The position numbers and the translations under genes are program-made. The notes beneath the pieces were generated by a model. That model searched no databases. It was not told where the DNA came from and saw nothing but the letters and a program-made list of their open reading frames with translations. This document shows, piece after piece, positions 19,963 through 29,327 of a DNA stretch of 64,000 nucleotides. Each line of letters starts with the position of its first letter. The first letter of the stretch is position 1. The stretch lies in the NCBI RefSeq assembly GCF_006442795.2, contig NZ_CP083956.1, positions 1-64,000 of the forward strand, in the 5' to 3' direction. This DNA is from Mesorhizobium sp. B1-1-8. GTDB taxonomy: Bacteria > Pseudomonadota > Alphaproteobacteria > Rhizobiales > Rhizobiaceae.

Positions 19963-20387
19963 TATTCCTCGTCCTCGTCCTCGTCCTTGTTCTCGTCTGC
20001 GGGGCCGAGATCGCGCGCCACTTCGGGCGACTTCAGCAGTTCGTTGATCCTGGCGAAATTGTCGAAGGAGGTATCGAGCCGGAAGCGGAACTCGGGCATG
20101 TATTTCATCTGCCGCAGCGCGCCGGAGACGCGGCCGCGGACGAACTTGGCGTGGCTGTTCAGCGCCTCGACCACCGCGTCGGCGTCGCCCGCGCCGAGCG
20201 GCGAGACGAAAGCGGTGGCGATCTTGAGATCCGGCGACATGCGCACCTCGGAAACGGAGACGACGCTGTTCTCGATAACCGGATCGATGATCTCGCCGCG
20301 CTGCAAGGTTTCGGACAGCGCATGGCGCACCTGCTCGCCGACGCGCAGCATGCGCTGGGAGGGGCCTGAAGTGGTTGGACGGGGCAT
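19962..20387 (-). CDS. rbfA: 30S ribosome-binding factor RbfA
   Basis: RbfA assists late maturation of the 30S subunit and 16S 5'-end processing. The 141-residue product has the KH-like fold signature: [22 protein letters not shown] near residues 12-33, [22 protein letters not shown] near 44-65, and [22 protein letters not shown] near 96-117. A very acidic C-terminal tail (EDEDEE) is common in alphaproteobacteria. The ATG at 20387 ([14 protein letters not shown]) fits homologues better than the upstream in-frame start. It lies between infB and truB. Confidence 0.94.
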   Translation of the reverse strand: MPRPTTSGPSQRMLRVGEQVRHALSETLQRGEIIDPVIENSVVSVSEVRMSPDLKIATAFVSPLGAGDADAVVEALNSHAKFVRGRVSGALRQMKYMPEFRFRLDTSFDNFARINELLKSPEVARDLGPADENKDEDEDEE

Positions 20388-20502
20388 ATTTTCTCGATCC
20401 GGAAAGCGTGAGGCGCGGGATAGGACCATGCCGCATGTCTCAAAGGGGTTGGGCGGCAGTCTCTCGACCACCGCCCGGTCTGTTTCGGCGTGATACTCGC
20501 AC

Positions 20503-23067
20503 TTAGAGCGTGCGGGTCACCATCTCGATGCGGAAGCACTCGATGACGTCGCCGACACGCATGTCTTCGTAGTTCTGGAAGGCCATGCCGCATTCCTGGC
20601 CGGCCGGCACTTCCGACACCTCATCCTTGAAGCGCTTCAGCGTCTTCAGCGTGCCTTCGTGGATGACGACGTTGTCGCGGATCAGGCGTACGCCGGCGCC
20701 GCGCTCGACCTTGCCTTCGGTGACACGGCAGCCGGCGATCTTGCCGACCTTGGTGATGTCGAAGATCTCGAGGATCTCGGCATTGCCGATGAAGGTTTCG
20801 CGCCGTTCCGGCGAGAGCAGACCGGAGAGCGCCGCCTTCACGTCATCGACGAGATTGTAGATGATCGAGTAGTAGCGGATCTCGATGCCGGCGGCGGCCG
20901 CGGCTGCACGCGCCTGCGCATTGGCGCGGACGTTGAAGCCGATGATCGCCGCACCGGAGGTTTCCGCCAGCGAGACGTCGCTTTCGGTGATGGCGCCGGC
21001 GCCGGCATGGACGATGCGCGCGCGAACCTCGTCGGTGCCGAGTTTCTCCAGCGCCGCGTTGATCGCCTCGATCGATCCCTGCACGTCGCCCTTGATGACC
21101 AGCGGGAATTCCTTCAGCCCGCTCGTCTGCAATTGCGACATCATCTGCTCGAGCGAGCCGCGCTGGCCGGCATGCCTGGCCACCGCCTTCTCGCGCGCCA
21201 GGCGCTGACGATATTCGGTGATCTCGCGGGCGCGGGCCTCATTGTTGACGACAGCGAAGCGGTCGCCGGCCAGCGGCGTGCCCTGGAGGCCGAGCACCTC
21301 GACCGGCATTGCCGGCGGCGCTTCCTTCACATGCTCGCCGCGATCGTTGACCAGCGCGCGGACACGGCCCCATTCGTTGCCGGCAACGAGGATGTCGCCC
21401 GGCATCAGCGTGCCGGTCTGGACCAGCACGGTGGCGACGGGACCGCGGCCCTTGTCGAGTTGCGCCTCGATGACCACGCCTTCGGCGGTGCGGTCCGGAT
21501 TGGCCTTGAGGTCGAGGATTTCGGCCTGCAGAAGGATCGCTTCGAGCAGCTTGTCGATGTTGGTGCCCTTGATCGCCGAAACTTCGACGTCCAGCACCTC
21601 GCCGCCCATGGATTCGACGAAGACCTCGTGGCGCAGCAGTTCGGCCCGCACCTTCTGCGGGTCGGCATCGCGCTTGTCGATCTTGTTGATCGCCACGATG
21701 ATCGGAACGCCGGCAGCCTTGGCATGGCTGATCGATTCGATCGTCTGCGGCATCACGCTGTCGTCGGCGGCCACCACCAGCACGGCGATGTCGGTCACCT
21801 GGGCGCCGCGGGCGCGCATCGCCGTGAAGGCGGCGTGGCCGGGGGTGTCGATGAAGGTGATCTTCTGGCCGTTCTTCTCGACCTGGTAGGCGCCGATATG
21901 CTGGGTGATGCCGCCGGCTTCGCCGGAGACCACATTGGCGTTGCGGATCGCGTCGAGCAGCGAGGTCTTGCCGTGGTCGACATGGCCCATGATGGTCACG
22001 ACCGGCGGACGCGACACCAGGTCTTCCGGACGGTCGGCGATGTTGAACAGGCCTTCCTCGATGTCGGACTCGGCGACGCGGCGCACGGTGTGGCCGAATT
22101 CGGTGGCGACCAGTTCGGCCGTGTCGGCGTCGATGACGTCGCCCGGCTTCATGATCTGGCCCTGCTTCATGAAGAACTTGACCACGTCCACGGCGCGCTC
22201 GGACATACGCTGCGCCAGCTCCTGTATGGTGATGGTTTCAGGCAGGATCACTTCGCGCATGACTTTCTCGCGCGGTTCATTGTGCATCGCGCGCTTGAAT
22301 TTTTCCTGGCGGCGCCGCATCGACGACAGCGAGCGAGCGCGCGCATCTTCATCCGACAGCGCCGAGTTCAGCGTCAGCTTGCCGCGGCGCCGGTCTTCCT
22401 CGCCCTTGGTGGGCTTGGCCGGACGCGCCACTTCGGGAGTCGCCAGGCGGCGCACCGGCGAACCGGGACCAGCCCCGGTGCGTCTCGGCTTCGCCTCCTC
22501 GTCATCGGTGGCGACATCCACGGCCATCGGGGCGCGGCGGCGGGCCTCTTCCTCGGCACGGCGGCGGGATTCGGCTTCGGCCTGCAGGCGTGCCTCTTCC
22601 TCGGCCTGGCGGCGGGCGGATTCCTCGCGCTCGCGGCGCCGGCGTTCCTCATCCTCGGTGCGGCGCTTGGCCTCTTCCTGGGCGCGCTGGCGATCCTCGA
22701 CCTCGCGAGCCTTGGAGCCTTCGAGCGCCTTGCGGCGTGCTTCCATTTCGCCGCGCGACAATTCGTTCAGCACCATGCCGGAGCGTTCCCGCGGCGGCGC
22801 AGGCGGCTCCTTGGGCGCTTCCTGCACGACGGGCGCGGCCGCAGCGACGGGCTTCGGCGTGAAGACGGACACGGGTGCCGCCGGCTCCGGCTTGTCGCCG
22901 GGCAGCGAGAACTTGCGCTTCTTGGTCTCGACGACGACCGACTTGGTACGGCCGTGCGAGAAATTCTGGCGCACGGTGCCCGTTTCCATGCCGGGGCGCT
23001 TCAGCGTCAAGGTCTTCTTCGGCGTAACACTCAACGTCTTGTCGTCGCCCGATTTCGTATCGCTCAT
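20503..23067 (-). CDS. infB: Translation initiation factor IF-2
   Basis: IF-2 is the GTPase that brings initiator tRNA to the 30S subunit and promotes subunit joining. The 854-residue product has a long charged, Ala/Glu/Arg-rich N-terminal region with coiled-coil character at about 105-185. Two IF2_N-type segments follow, then the G domain near residue 360: [40 protein letters not shown]. Beta-barrel domains II-IV follow and end in [16 protein letters not shown]. It overlaps the upstream ylxR gene by four bases. Confidence 0.97.
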   Translation of the reverse strand: MSDTKSGDDKTLSVTPKKTLTLKRPGMETGTVRQNFSHGRTKSVVVETKKRKFSLPGDKPEPAAPVSVFTPKPVAAAAPVVQEAPKEPPAPPRERSGMVLNELSRGEMEARRKALEGSKAREVEDRQRAQEEAKRRTEDEERRRREREESARRQAEEEARLQAEAESRRRAEEEARRRAPMAVDVATDDEEAKPRRTGAGPGSPVRRLATPEVARPAKPTKGEEDRRRGKLTLNSALSDEDARARSLSSMRRRQEKFKRAMHNEPREKVMREVILPETITIQELAQRMSERAVDVVKFFMKQGQIMKPGDVIDADTAELVATEFGHTVRRVAESDIEEGLFNIADRPEDLVSRPPVVTIMGHVDHGKTSLLDAIRNANVVSGEAGGITQHIGAYQVEKNGQKITFIDTPGHAAFTAMRARGAQVTDIAVLVVAADDSVMPQTIESISHAKAAGVPIIVAINKIDKRDADPQKVRAELLRHEVFVESMGGEVLDVEVSAIKGTNIDKLLEAILLQAEILDLKANPDRTAEGVVIEAQLDKGRGPVATVLVQTGTLMPGDILVAGNEWGRVRALVNDRGEHVKEAPPAMPVEVLGLQGTPLAGDRFAVVNNEARAREITEYRQRLAREKAVARHAGQRGSLEQMMSQLQTSGLKEFPLVIKGDVQGSIEAINAALEKLGTDEVRARIVHAGAGAITESDVSLAETSGAAIIGFNVRANAQARAAAAAAGIEIRYYSIIYNLVDDVKAALSGLLSPERRETFIGNAEILEIFDITKVGKIAGCRVTEGKVERGAGVRLIRDNVVIHEGTLKTLKRFKDEVSEVPAGQECGMAFQNYEDMRVGDVIECFRIEMVTRTL

Positions 23068-23714
23068 TCCATATCCTCTGCGGCATCATCTTCGTCAGCA
23101 ACGGCCGCAAGCATTGCCAGATCGTCCGGGGTACCGCCCCGATACCGGTCGAGCGCAACTATGCGCTTCTCAACCGCCTTACCCGCGTCTTGCGCGAGGA
23201 CGGCAGCATGTATCACATTTGTACCCCCCAATGCCAAGCTCAACTCGGCCTCGGGGAAAAGTTTGTAGGCAAGGATGGCGGGGCCGCCGAGATGGACGGT
23301 TGCCCGCCGTGCCTGACTGATTTTGCGGACGCCATCGTCCGACGCTTCGGTCGCGTGCAGCACGAAAAGCGCCTGCCCGTCGCGCACCGAACTCTCGACC
23401 TTGGCAGCACCGAGGACGACGGCGCCGGCCTTGCGAGCAAGGCCCAGCATGCCCAGAGCGGATCTGGAAAGCAGCCCGTCGACCATGCCGCCGAGATCGG
23501 CTGGAACCGTGACCTGCGCCTTGAAGGCGCGGGCAAACAGGTTCTTCGCCGCTGCCTTCTCGATATGTAGGCGGTCGGCGGTGACCCAGCAACCACGGCC
23601 AGGCAGATTTCTCTTGATGTCGGGAACGACGGCCGAATCCGGGCCGACGACGAAGCGGATCAGCTCATCCGCTTCGGTCTGCCTGCGGGTGACGATGCAG
23701 GTGCGATCGTTCAT
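23064..23714 (-). CDS. YlxR-L7Ae fusion RNA-binding protein
   Basis: The 216-residue protein joins two small RNA-binding folds found in nusA-infB operons. The first is an N-terminal YlxR (DUF448) domain with [17 protein letters not shown] and the signature [12 protein letters not shown] near residue 40. The second is an L7Ae/YlxQ-like domain at about 90-185 with [19 protein letters not shown]. In Gram-positives these are separate genes; the fused form is usual in alphaproteobacteria. The ATG at 23714 is preceded by GGACGAG; a TTG three codons earlier is less likely. Its last bases overlap the infB ATG. Its exact role is unresolved, probably in translation or RNase P-related RNA binding. Confidence 0.85.
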   Translation of the reverse strand: MNDRTCIVTRRQTEADELIRFVVGPDSAVVPDIKRNLPGRGCWVTADRLHIEKAAAKNLFARAFKAQVTVPADLGGMVDGLLSRSALGMLGLARKAGAVVLGAAKVESSVRDGQALFVLHATEASDDGVRKISQARRATVHLGGPAILAYKLFPEAELSLALGGTNVIHAAVLAQDAGKAVEKRIVALDRYRGGTPDDLAMLAAVADEDDAAEDME

Positions 23715-23752
23715 CTCGTCCAAGGGCCGGTTCTGTGCGATGCGGTTTCACC

Positions 23753-25348
23753 TCACGCACCGACGGCTTCGTCAGCCGGCGCTTCCTGCGCGGCAAGCTC
23801 GTCCTCGGAGATCCAGCCAGCCTTGAGACGGGCGGCCAGAACCATCTGTTCGGCATCGGCGCGCGTGACGCCGTGGCTGGCGAGAACGCCGGGATAGACC
23901 TTGGTCTCGCCGTCCTTGCGTTCCTTCCAGCCGGTCAGGTCGTCCGCCGCATAGCCGGCGAAATCCTCGATCGTCTTCACGCCGTCCTCGCCGAGCGTCA
24001 CCATCATGGCGGTGGTGATGCCGGGAATTTCGCGCAGCTCGTCCTTGACGCCGAGCGCCTTGCGCTTCTCGTCGTGCTCGGCCTCGATCTTCTCCAGATA
24101 TTCGCGGGCGCGGGTCTGGATTTCCGAAGCGGTGTCCTCGTCGAAACCGTCGATCGAGGCGATCTCGCCGGAATCGACATAGGCGACTTCCTCGACGCTG
24201 GTGAAACCTTCGGAGGCAAGCACCTGGCCGACCATCTCGTCGACGTCGAGGGCTTCCATGAACAGCGCCGAACGCTCGACGAATTCCTTCTGGCGGCGTT
24301 CCGACTCTTCCTGCTCGGTCAGGATGTCGATATCCCAGCCGGTGAGCTGCGAGGCAAGGCGCACATTCTGGCCGCGGCGGCCAATGGCCAGCGACAGCTG
24401 GTCGTCCGGCACCACCACCTCGATGCGCTCGGCATCCTCGTCGAGCACCACCTTGGCAACCTCGGCCGGCTGCAGCGCATTGACGATGAAGGAGGCGGCC
24501 GACGGCGACCACGGGATGATGTCGATCTTCTCGCCCTGCAATTCGCCGACCACCGCCTGGACGCGGCTGCCGCGCATGCCGACGCAGGCGCCGACCGGAT
24601 CGATGGACGAGTCACGCGAGATGACGGCGATCTTGGCGCGCGAGCCCGGGTCGCGGGCCACCGACTTGATCTCGATGATGCCGTCGTAGATTTCCGGCAC
24701 TTCCATGGTGAAGAGCTTGGCCATGAACTGCGGATGGGTGCGCGACAGGAATATCTGCGGGCCGCGCTGTTCGCGGCGCACGTCATAGACATAGGCGCGG
24801 ACGCGGTCGCCATATTTGTAGTTCTCGCGCGGGATCAGCTCGTCGCGGCGGATGATCGCCTCGCCGCGGCCGAGGTCGACAATGACGTTGCCGTATTCGA
24901 CGCGCTTGACGGTGCCGTTGACGATCTCGCCGATGCGGTCCTTGTACTCGTCATACTGGCGGTCGCGCTCGGCCTCGCGCACCTTCTGGACGATGACCTG
25001 CTTGGCCGACTGGGCGGCGATGCGGCCGAAATCCATGGGCGGCAGTTGTTCGGCGATGAAATCGCCAAGCTGGGCATCGGGGTTGCGCTCGCGCGCCGTG
25101 GAAATGGCGATCTGGGTCGCATAATCGTCGACCTGCTCGACCACCTCCATCAGGCGCTGCAGCTTCATCTCGCCGGTGTTGGGATTGATGTCGGCGCGGA
25201 TGTTGGTCTCCTGACCGTAACGCGAACGCGCCGCCTTCTGGATCGCATCGGCCATGGCGGCGATGACGATCTGCTTGTCGATCGACTTTTCACGCGCGAC
25301 CGCATCGGCGATCTGCAGCAGTTCAAGCCTGTTGGCACTTACAACCAT
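23753..25348 (-). CDS. nusA: Transcription termination/antitermination factor NusA
   Basis: NusA binds RNA polymerase and modulates pausing, termination and antitermination. The 531-residue product has the N-terminal polymerase-binding domain, an S1 domain at about 135-200, and two KH domains ([26 protein letters not shown] near 250 and [19 protein letters not shown] near 330). The C-terminal half has two acidic helix-hairpin-helix repeats, as in other proteobacteria. The ATG at 25348 follows GGGAGAA. It lies between rimP and ylxR. Confidence 0.97.
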   Translation of the reverse strand: MVVSANRLELLQIADAVAREKSIDKQIVIAAMADAIQKAARSRYGQETNIRADINPNTGEMKLQRLMEVVEQVDDYATQIAISTARERNPDAQLGDFIAEQLPPMDFGRIAAQSAKQVIVQKVREAERDRQYDEYKDRIGEIVNGTVKRVEYGNVIVDLGRGEAIIRRDELIPRENYKYGDRVRAYVYDVRREQRGPQIFLSRTHPQFMAKLFTMEVPEIYDGIIEIKSVARDPGSRAKIAVISRDSSIDPVGACVGMRGSRVQAVVGELQGEKIDIIPWSPSAASFIVNALQPAEVAKVVLDEDAERIEVVVPDDQLSLAIGRRGQNVRLASQLTGWDIDILTEQEESERRQKEFVERSALFMEALDVDEMVGQVLASEGFTSVEEVAYVDSGEIASIDGFDEDTASEIQTRAREYLEKIEAEHDEKRKALGVKDELREIPGITTAMMVTLGEDGVKTIEDFAGYAADDLTGWKERKDGETKVYPGVLASHGVTRADAEQMVLAARLKAGWISEDELAAQEAPADEAVGA

Positions 25349-25397
25349 CTTTTTTCTCCCGAGCCTGTTTGCCGGGCCTTTGCGCCCGGCAGCTCAA

Positions 25398-26033
25398 TCA
25401 AAGTTCGTGTTCGTTTTCTTCCGTGGCGTCCCCGGAAGCATCATCTTCCGGCTCGCCGCGGCGTTTCTTGGCTTCCTTGCGGGCCCTGTTGTCCTTCGAC
25501 AGCGCCTCGCGGATGAGATCGTCGGTCAGCACCAGCCGCGCCTCGGCAATCGCGTCATAGGGCACGCGCACCGTCGGTGCTTCGCCATAGGCCGCCTTGT
25601 CGCGCTCGATCAGCACGCCGTCGGCGTCGCTCTCGGCGATCTTGCCCTTGAAGCGCTTGCGGTCGCCGACAAGGACCGACGTCTCCAGCTTGATCAGATG
25701 GCCGGTCCAGGCGGCGAAATCCGATTTGCGCACCAGCGGCCGGTCGATGCCGGGCGACGACACTTCGAGATGATACGCCTTTTCGATCGGATCCTCGACA
25801 TCGAGCGCCGGCGACACCGCGCGGCTGACCTCTTCGCAATCCTCGACGGTCATGGTGCCATCCTCGCGCTCGGCCATGATCTGCAGCGTCAGCCCGTTCT
25901 GGCCGGTCAATTGCACCCGCACGAGGCGAAAACCGATAGCCTTCAGCACCGGCTGAATAATCAGCGCAATGCGCGCATCGATGCCGCTTTCGCGGATGAT
26001 ACGGTCGTCGGCCTCGCTTGCCGCTGCAGTCAT
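25398..26033 (-). CDS. rimP: Ribosome maturation factor RimP
   Basis: RimP is required for efficient 30S maturation. The 211-residue product carries [25 protein letters not shown] near residue 37 and [34 protein letters not shown] near 75-108, which are the core motifs of the family. The C-terminal 40 residues are charged and lack family similarity, a common extension in rhizobia. It is the first gene of the long operon and is preceded by a promoter and a terminator-like hairpin (separate entries). Confidence 0.95.
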   Translation of the reverse strand: MTAAASEADDRIIRESGIDARIALIIQPVLKAIGFRLVRVQLTGQNGLTLQIMAEREDGTMTVEDCEEVSRAVSPALDVEDPIEKAYHLEVSSPGIDRPLVRKSDFAAWTGHLIKLETSVLVGDRKRFKGKIAESDADGVLIERDKAAYGEAPTVRVPYDAIAEARLVLTDDLIREALSKDNRARKEAKKRRGEPEDDASGDATEENEHEL

Positions 26034-26073
26034 CAGTTTCCTGTCGCCTTATCGCTTCCGGCCGGCAGGTAAT

Positions 26074-26103
26074 AAAAAAGAGCGGGACCGGGTGGACCCA
26101 CTC
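26074..26103 (-). terminator. Attenuator-type terminator in the rimP-nusA leader
   Basis: On the minus strand GAGTGGG (26103-26097) pairs with CCCGCTC (26086-26080) around a ten-base loop and is followed directly by TTTTTTATT. It lies between the promoter at 26134-26162 and the rimP ATG at 26033, with only 40 bases after the T-run. Transcripts must therefore read through it to express the operon. A role in NusA-dependent self-control is possible but inferred. Confidence 0.7.
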
Positions 26104-26133
26104 TTCGTCATACCGACCAAGAATTTGAGGCTG

Positions 26134-26162
26134 ATATAGACGATCCGGGCACGTGTTTCAAG
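26134..26162 (-). promoter_or_regulatory. Promoter of the rimP-nusA-infB operon
   Basis: The minus strand reads CTTGAA, 17 bases, then CTATAT, which is very close to the rhizobial housekeeping consensus CTTGAC-17-CTATAT. Transcription would begin near 26127 and give a leader of about 95 bases that contains the terminator hairpin. Confidence 0.65.
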
Positions 26163-26187
26163 CCTGCAGGCAGATTGCGGCGGCAGT

Positions 26188-26475
26188 CTACAACTGGCGC
26201 GGCCATCGCTGGGCCGTATGCATCACGGTGAGTATCTCGATCTCGCCGCCGACAACACGGTAGGAAATTATGTATGGGATGTCAGCGAGGACCAGCTCTC
26301 GCGTCCCTTTCACCCGCCCGACCCGTCCCATAGCGGGGTGCCCGGCGAGATTGTCCGCAGAAGAAACGATTCGCGCAACGACCCGTGCCGCGGCTGTTGG
26401 ACTGTCCTTTTCGATGAAAGCACCAATCTGGTCGAGGCGACGCACGGCGCGTTGGGTCCAGCGGATCCGCATCAT
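26188..26475 (-). CDS. ParE/RelE-superfamily toxin
   Basis: The 95-residue basic protein has the ParE/RelE toxin pattern: an N-terminal WTQRAVRRLDQIGAFIEKDSPTAAARVV helix pair, HPAMGRVGRVKGTRELVLADIPYIISYRV in the middle strands, and the ending IEILTVMHTAQRWPRQL. ParE members usually poison gyrase, RelE members cleave mRNA; ParE-like is favoured by the sequence style. The first codon overlaps the end of the antitoxin gene by four bases, so the pair is coupled. It is located beside the rimP promoter. Confidence 0.85.
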   Translation of the reverse strand: MMRIRWTQRAVRRLDQIGAFIEKDSPTAAARVVARIVSSADNLAGHPAMGRVGRVKGTRELVLADIPYIISYRVVGGEIEILTVMHTAQRWPRQL

Positions 26476-26720
26476 CGTTCGAAGGCCGGCCTGACGTATT
26501 TCGCTATGACGCCGGCCAAATCCCGCTCACTCGCAAATTCTCCTCGATCGGCTTCGTCAAGAGCGGCCTCGATCTCGGCAAGCTGCCATTCTTCCCTGGC
26601 GACATAGTCTTCGATCGCCTGAGCCGCTACGTAGGAACGGGAGCGGTCCACCTTTTCGGCCAATTGGTCGAGCTTGGCCACAGTCTCGTCAGGAAGCCGT
26701 ACGGTGAAGGCACTCATCAT
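26472..26720 (-). CDS. Ribbon-helix-helix antitoxin partner
   Basis: The 82-residue protein begins MMSAFTVRLPDETVAKLDQL, a typical ribbon-helix-helix DNA-binding N-terminus, followed by DRSRSYVAAQAIEDYVAREEW and a C-terminal acidic helix likely to wrap the toxin. Two adjacent ATGs at 26720 and 26717 follow a GGAGACAGG site; the longer open frame to 26867 has no family match. It precedes its toxin in the classical antitoxin-toxin order and probably represses its own promoter. Confidence 0.82.
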   Translation of the reverse strand: MMSAFTVRLPDETVAKLDQLAEKVDRSRSYVAAQAIEDYVAREEWQLAEIEAALDEADRGEFASERDLAGVIAKYVRPAFER

Positions 26721-26899
26721 CCTGTCTCCATTCTGGTTCACTGTGAATGTGATGGAACCAAAGTGGTTCGTCAACTCCGCATGTCGTGAGGCGGCCCGCT
26801 TGAGCTGCGTTGCGCCGCGCATGGCGGCGGCCATGCAATTCTTGGTGAACCGACATGTCGTCATCACCCATGTTGCAGCGCAAAGGAAGGACGCGTGCG

Positions 26900-27082
26900 G
26901 TGGCGCGCGAGACCAATCATATGGACCGTGGACTGTTTTTCTTCATCGGTGATTTCTTCAACGCATTCGGCAGCGCGGCAGCCGCGTCGCGGGCTGTCGA
27001 GGCCGGTCGCAAGTCGCGCCGAGGCGACTTGAAGAAGCTCGCCATCAATCCGGCCGCCTTCGACAGGATCGGCCGCGTCTGA
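26900..27082 (+). CDS. Small orphan protein, 60 residues
   Basis: A short open frame with a strong AAGGAAGGA ribosome-binding site eight bases before a GTG start at 26900. The product contains MDRGLFFFIGDFFNAFGSAAAASRAVEAGRKSRRGDLKK in its middle and ends in AFDRIGRV. It has a hydrophobic, Phe-rich segment followed by an Ala-rich stretch and a basic region, with no family I recognise. An ATG at 26921 is an alternative start that would give 53 residues. It faces trmB and lies beside the antitoxin gene, transcribed divergently from it. Function unknown. Confidence 0.5.
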   Translation: MARETNHMDRGLFFFIGDFFNAFGSAAAASRAVEAGRKSRRGDLKKLAINPAAFDRIGRV

Positions 27083-27106
27083 GCAGCTGAAGTTGGGAAC
27101 TGCCGA

Positions 27107-27808
27107 CTACTTCCGGATGAAAGTCAGATAGGCGGGGCGCCGTCCCTCGCGGATGGCTTTCGCTTCGTAGCGCGTGCCGGGCCAGCCCTCATAGGGCCGG
27201 TGCCAGTCGGCGGCGTCGCTCGCCTGCCAGGCGAAAGCGCCGTGCTCGCGGCAGTGCAACAACGTCCAGTTCACATAGGTACCGATGTCGGAGGCGAAGC
27301 GGAATTTTCCGCCAGGTTTCAGCACGCGCGCGAAGCGGTCGAGATTTGCCGCACCGACGAAGCGCCGCTTCCAGTGCTTCTTCTTCGGCCAGGGATCGGG
27401 ATAAAGCAAATCGATGCCGTCGAGCGAGGCCGGCGGCAGCCAGTCGAGCAGGCGCGTGGCGTCGTCGTCGTAGACTCTCAGATTGGCGAGCGGCCGATTC
27501 TCAAGCGCCGTCATCATCTTGGCCATGCCGTTGACGAAGGGCTCGACGCCGATGAAGCCGGTCGCCGGCGCTTCCGTCGCACGATGCAAGAGATGCTCGC
27601 CGCCGCCGAAGCCGATCTCGAGCTGCAGCGCCGAAACCTCCGCCTTGAACAGCGTTTTGAGGTCTGCCGGCGCTTCCGCCGTCAGGTCGAGCCGGTAAAC
27701 GCGCAGGCCGCTTTCAAGCGCGGCCGCCTGATGCGGGCGAATGGTCTTGCCGCGCCGGCGGCCGAAAAATCCTTCGGTCGCGCGGCTCGGCCTGTCGTTT
27801 GGCTCCAT
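27107..27808 (-). CDS. trmB: tRNA (guanine-N7-)-methyltransferase TrmB
   Basis: TrmB methylates G46 in the variable loop of tRNA. The 233-residue product has the SAM-binding stretch [17 protein letters not shown] near residue 65, [13 protein letters not shown] near 110, the family signature [18 protein letters not shown] near 130-147 and a C-terminal [13 protein letters not shown] segment near 212. It lies 21 bases downstream of metK on the same strand and is probably cotranscribed with it; metK makes the SAM it uses. Confidence 0.94.
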   Translation of the reverse strand: MEPNDRPSRATEGFFGRRRGKTIRPHQAAALESGLRVYRLDLTAEAPADLKTLFKAEVSALQLEIGFGGGEHLLHRATEAPATGFIGVEPFVNGMAKMMTALENRPLANLRVYDDDATRLLDWLPPASLDGIDLLYPDPWPKKKHWKRRFVGAANLDRFARVLKPGGKFRFASDIGTYVNWTLLHCREHGAFAWQASDAADWHRPYEGWPGTRYEAKAIREGRRPAYLTFIRK

Positions 27809-27829
27809 GGATAAGGCTTGGCGACGCCG

Positions 27830-29107
27830 TCAGGCGGCAATCGCATCGGCGACCGCGTCCTTGAGCGCTTTTGCCAGGTCCGTCTTCTCCCAAGAGAAGG
27901 AACCGTCGCGGCCGGCCTTGCGGCCGAAATGGCCATAGGACGAGGTCTTGGCATAGATCGGCTTGTTGAGGTCGAGATGACGGCGGATGCCGGACGGCGA
28001 CAGGTCCATCACCTTGCGCAGCGCTTCCTCGAGCCTGGCCTCGTCGACCCTGCCGGTGCCGTGCAGGTCGACATAGACCGACAGCGGCTGGGCGACGCCG
28101 ATGGCGTAGGAGAGCTGGATGGTGCAGCGGTCGGCGAGCTTGGCCGCCACAACGTTTTTGGCGAGGTAGCGCGCCGCATAGGCCGCCGAACGGTCGACCT
28201 TGGTGGTGTCCTTGCCGGAGAAGGCGCCGCCGCCATGGGGTGCCGCACCGCCATAGGTGTCGACGATGATCTTGCGGCCGGTGAGTCCGGCGTCGCCGTC
28301 AGGTCCGCCGATGACGAACTTGCCGGTCGGGTTGATGTACCAATTGCAGTCTTCGGCGATCTTGAGGTCGCCAAGCGCCTCGCGGATGTAAGGCTCGACG
28401 ACCTTGCGGACTTTCTTGGAATCCCAGCTGTCGTCGAGATGCTGCGTCGACAGCACGATCTGCGTCGCTTCCGCCGCCTTGCCGTTGACATAGCGCACGG
28501 TGACCTGGCTCTTGGCGTCCGGGCCGAGCTTGCCGGCTTCGCCATTGCCTTCATGACGCGCGGCGGCCAGCAGTTCGAGGATCTTGTGGCTGTAGTAGAT
28601 CGGCGCCGGCATCAGGTCGGGCGTCTCGCGGCAGGCATAACCGAACATGATGCCCTGGTCGCCGGCCCCTTCCTCGCCCTGGCGGTCGGCGGCGTTGTCG
28701 ACGCCCTGGCCGATGTCGGGCGACTGGCCGTGCAGCAGGACTTCGATCTTGGCCGTTTTCCAATGGAAGCCGGCCTGCTCGTAGCCGATCTCGCGAATCG
28801 CCTTGCGGGCGACCGACTTGAATTTGGCCGGATTGATGACAGGGTGGCCGGCCGCATCCGTGAGGATGTTGCCCGCCTTGTCCTTCTTCAAAAGGGTGTC
28901 GGGAACCCTGACCTCGCCGGCGATGACGACGCGGTTGGTGGTGGCCAGCGTCTCGCAGGCAACGCGCACCTTCCACGGGTCCATGCCTGTCTTCTTGGCC
29001 TCGCGATAGACGAGATCGACGATCTCGTCGGAGATACGGTCACAGACTTTGTCGGGATGGCCCTCGGCAACGGATTCCGAGGTGAAGAGATAATTCTGCC
29101 GCGTCAC
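27830..29107 (-). CDS. metK: S-adenosylmethionine synthetase
   Basis: MetK makes SAM from methionine and ATP. The 425-residue product starts [30 protein letters not shown], and carries the ATP-binding [12 protein letters not shown] segment near 125 and the phosphate loop [29 protein letters not shown] near 290. The start is GTG at 29107, preceded by GAGGGG; the frame continues 70 codons upstream through the leader repeats and is not coding there. The leader contains a promoter and a terminator hairpin, suggesting regulated read-through. Rhizobial MetK proteins carry the same small insertions relative to enterobacteria. Confidence 0.96.
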   Translation of the reverse strand: MTRQNYLFTSESVAEGHPDKVCDRISDEIVDLVYREAKKTGMDPWKVRVACETLATTNRVVIAGEVRVPDTLLKKDKAGNILTDAAGHPVINPAKFKSVARKAIREIGYEQAGFHWKTAKIEVLLHGQSPDIGQGVDNAADRQGEEGAGDQGIMFGYACRETPDLMPAPIYYSHKILELLAAARHEGNGEAGKLGPDAKSQVTVRYVNGKAAEATQIVLSTQHLDDSWDSKKVRKVVEPYIREALGDLKIAEDCNWYINPTGKFVIGGPDGDAGLTGRKIIVDTYGGAAPHGGGAFSGKDTTKVDRSAAYAARYLAKNVVAAKLADRCTIQLSYAIGVAQPLSVYVDLHGTGRVDEARLEEALRKVMDLSPSGIRRHLDLNKPIYAKTSSYGHFGRKAGRDGSFSWEKTDLAKALKDAVADAIAA

Positions 29108-29122
29108 GGGTGTCCCCTCTTG

Positions 29123-29147
29123 AAAAAATATCGGCAGGGCTGCCGAT
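29123..29147 (-). terminator. Terminator hairpin immediately before metK
   Basis: On the minus strand ATCGGCA-GCCC-TGCCGAT (29147-29130) is followed by ATTTTTTC. The T-run ends only about 15 bases before the metK GTG, which leaves no room for a promoter after it. A promoter-like sequence lies just upstream at 29162-29190, so metK transcription must pass this site. It reads as an attenuator. Confidence 0.75.
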
Positions 29148-29161
29148 TTTGGCGCGCCACG

Positions 29162-29190
29162 TGTTAGCGGTGCCGGGCGCCGCTCGTCAA
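29162..29190 (-). promoter_or_regulatory. Probable metK promoter
   Basis: The minus strand has TTGACG (29190-29185), a 17-base spacer and CTAACA (29167-29162). The -35 box sits in the loop and arm of a hairpin made by GCGCCGCT and AGCGGCGC (29177-29197). The predicted transcript start is near 29155, only a few bases before the terminator stem. Confidence 0.55.
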
Positions 29191-29220
29191 GCGGCGCGAC
29201 GGCTCTGGCATGAATGTCGG

Positions 29221-29293
29221 CATGGCAGGCTTGTGCCAACCGGCACATAGCAGGCTTGTGCCACCGGCGCATAGCAAACTTGTGCCAAACCGG
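29221..29293. repeat. Three tandem 22-24-bp repeats upstream of metK
   Basis: Units at 29221-29243, 29246-29267 and 29270-29293 share the pattern CATRGCARRCTTGTGCCAMCCGG, at 25- and 24-base periods. Each holds a small inverted repeat (GGCA/TGCC). They end inside the hairpin that closes the upstream regulator transcript. They may be a repeated operator or a mobile repeat; a sigma-54 reading fails because the GG-GC spacing is one base short. Confidence 0.75.
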
Positions 29294-29310
29294 CGGCAAA
29301 GCGCCGCCGG
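29290..29310 (-). terminator. Probable terminator of the PhrR-like gene
   Basis: On the minus strand CCGGCGGC-GCTTT-GCCGCCGG forms an eight-pair stem followed by TTT, 18 bases after the regulator stop. The T-run is short, so it is a moderate candidate. If active, it separates the regulator from metK. Confidence 0.55.
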
Positions 29311-29327
29311 CTGCCATCAGCCTGGAA

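Noticed and set aside
20659-23268. Open frame of 869 residues on the plus strand antisense to infB
   Set aside because: Same cause: complementary frame of a real GC-rich gene. Its product is compositionally odd and has no motif, while infB on the minus strand has all GTPase motifs.
29221-29293. Sigma-54 promoters in the tandem repeats (TTGGCAC...TTGC)
   Set aside because: The GG and GC doublets are nine bases apart, not ten, in the best unit, and the TTGC part is not kept in the other two.
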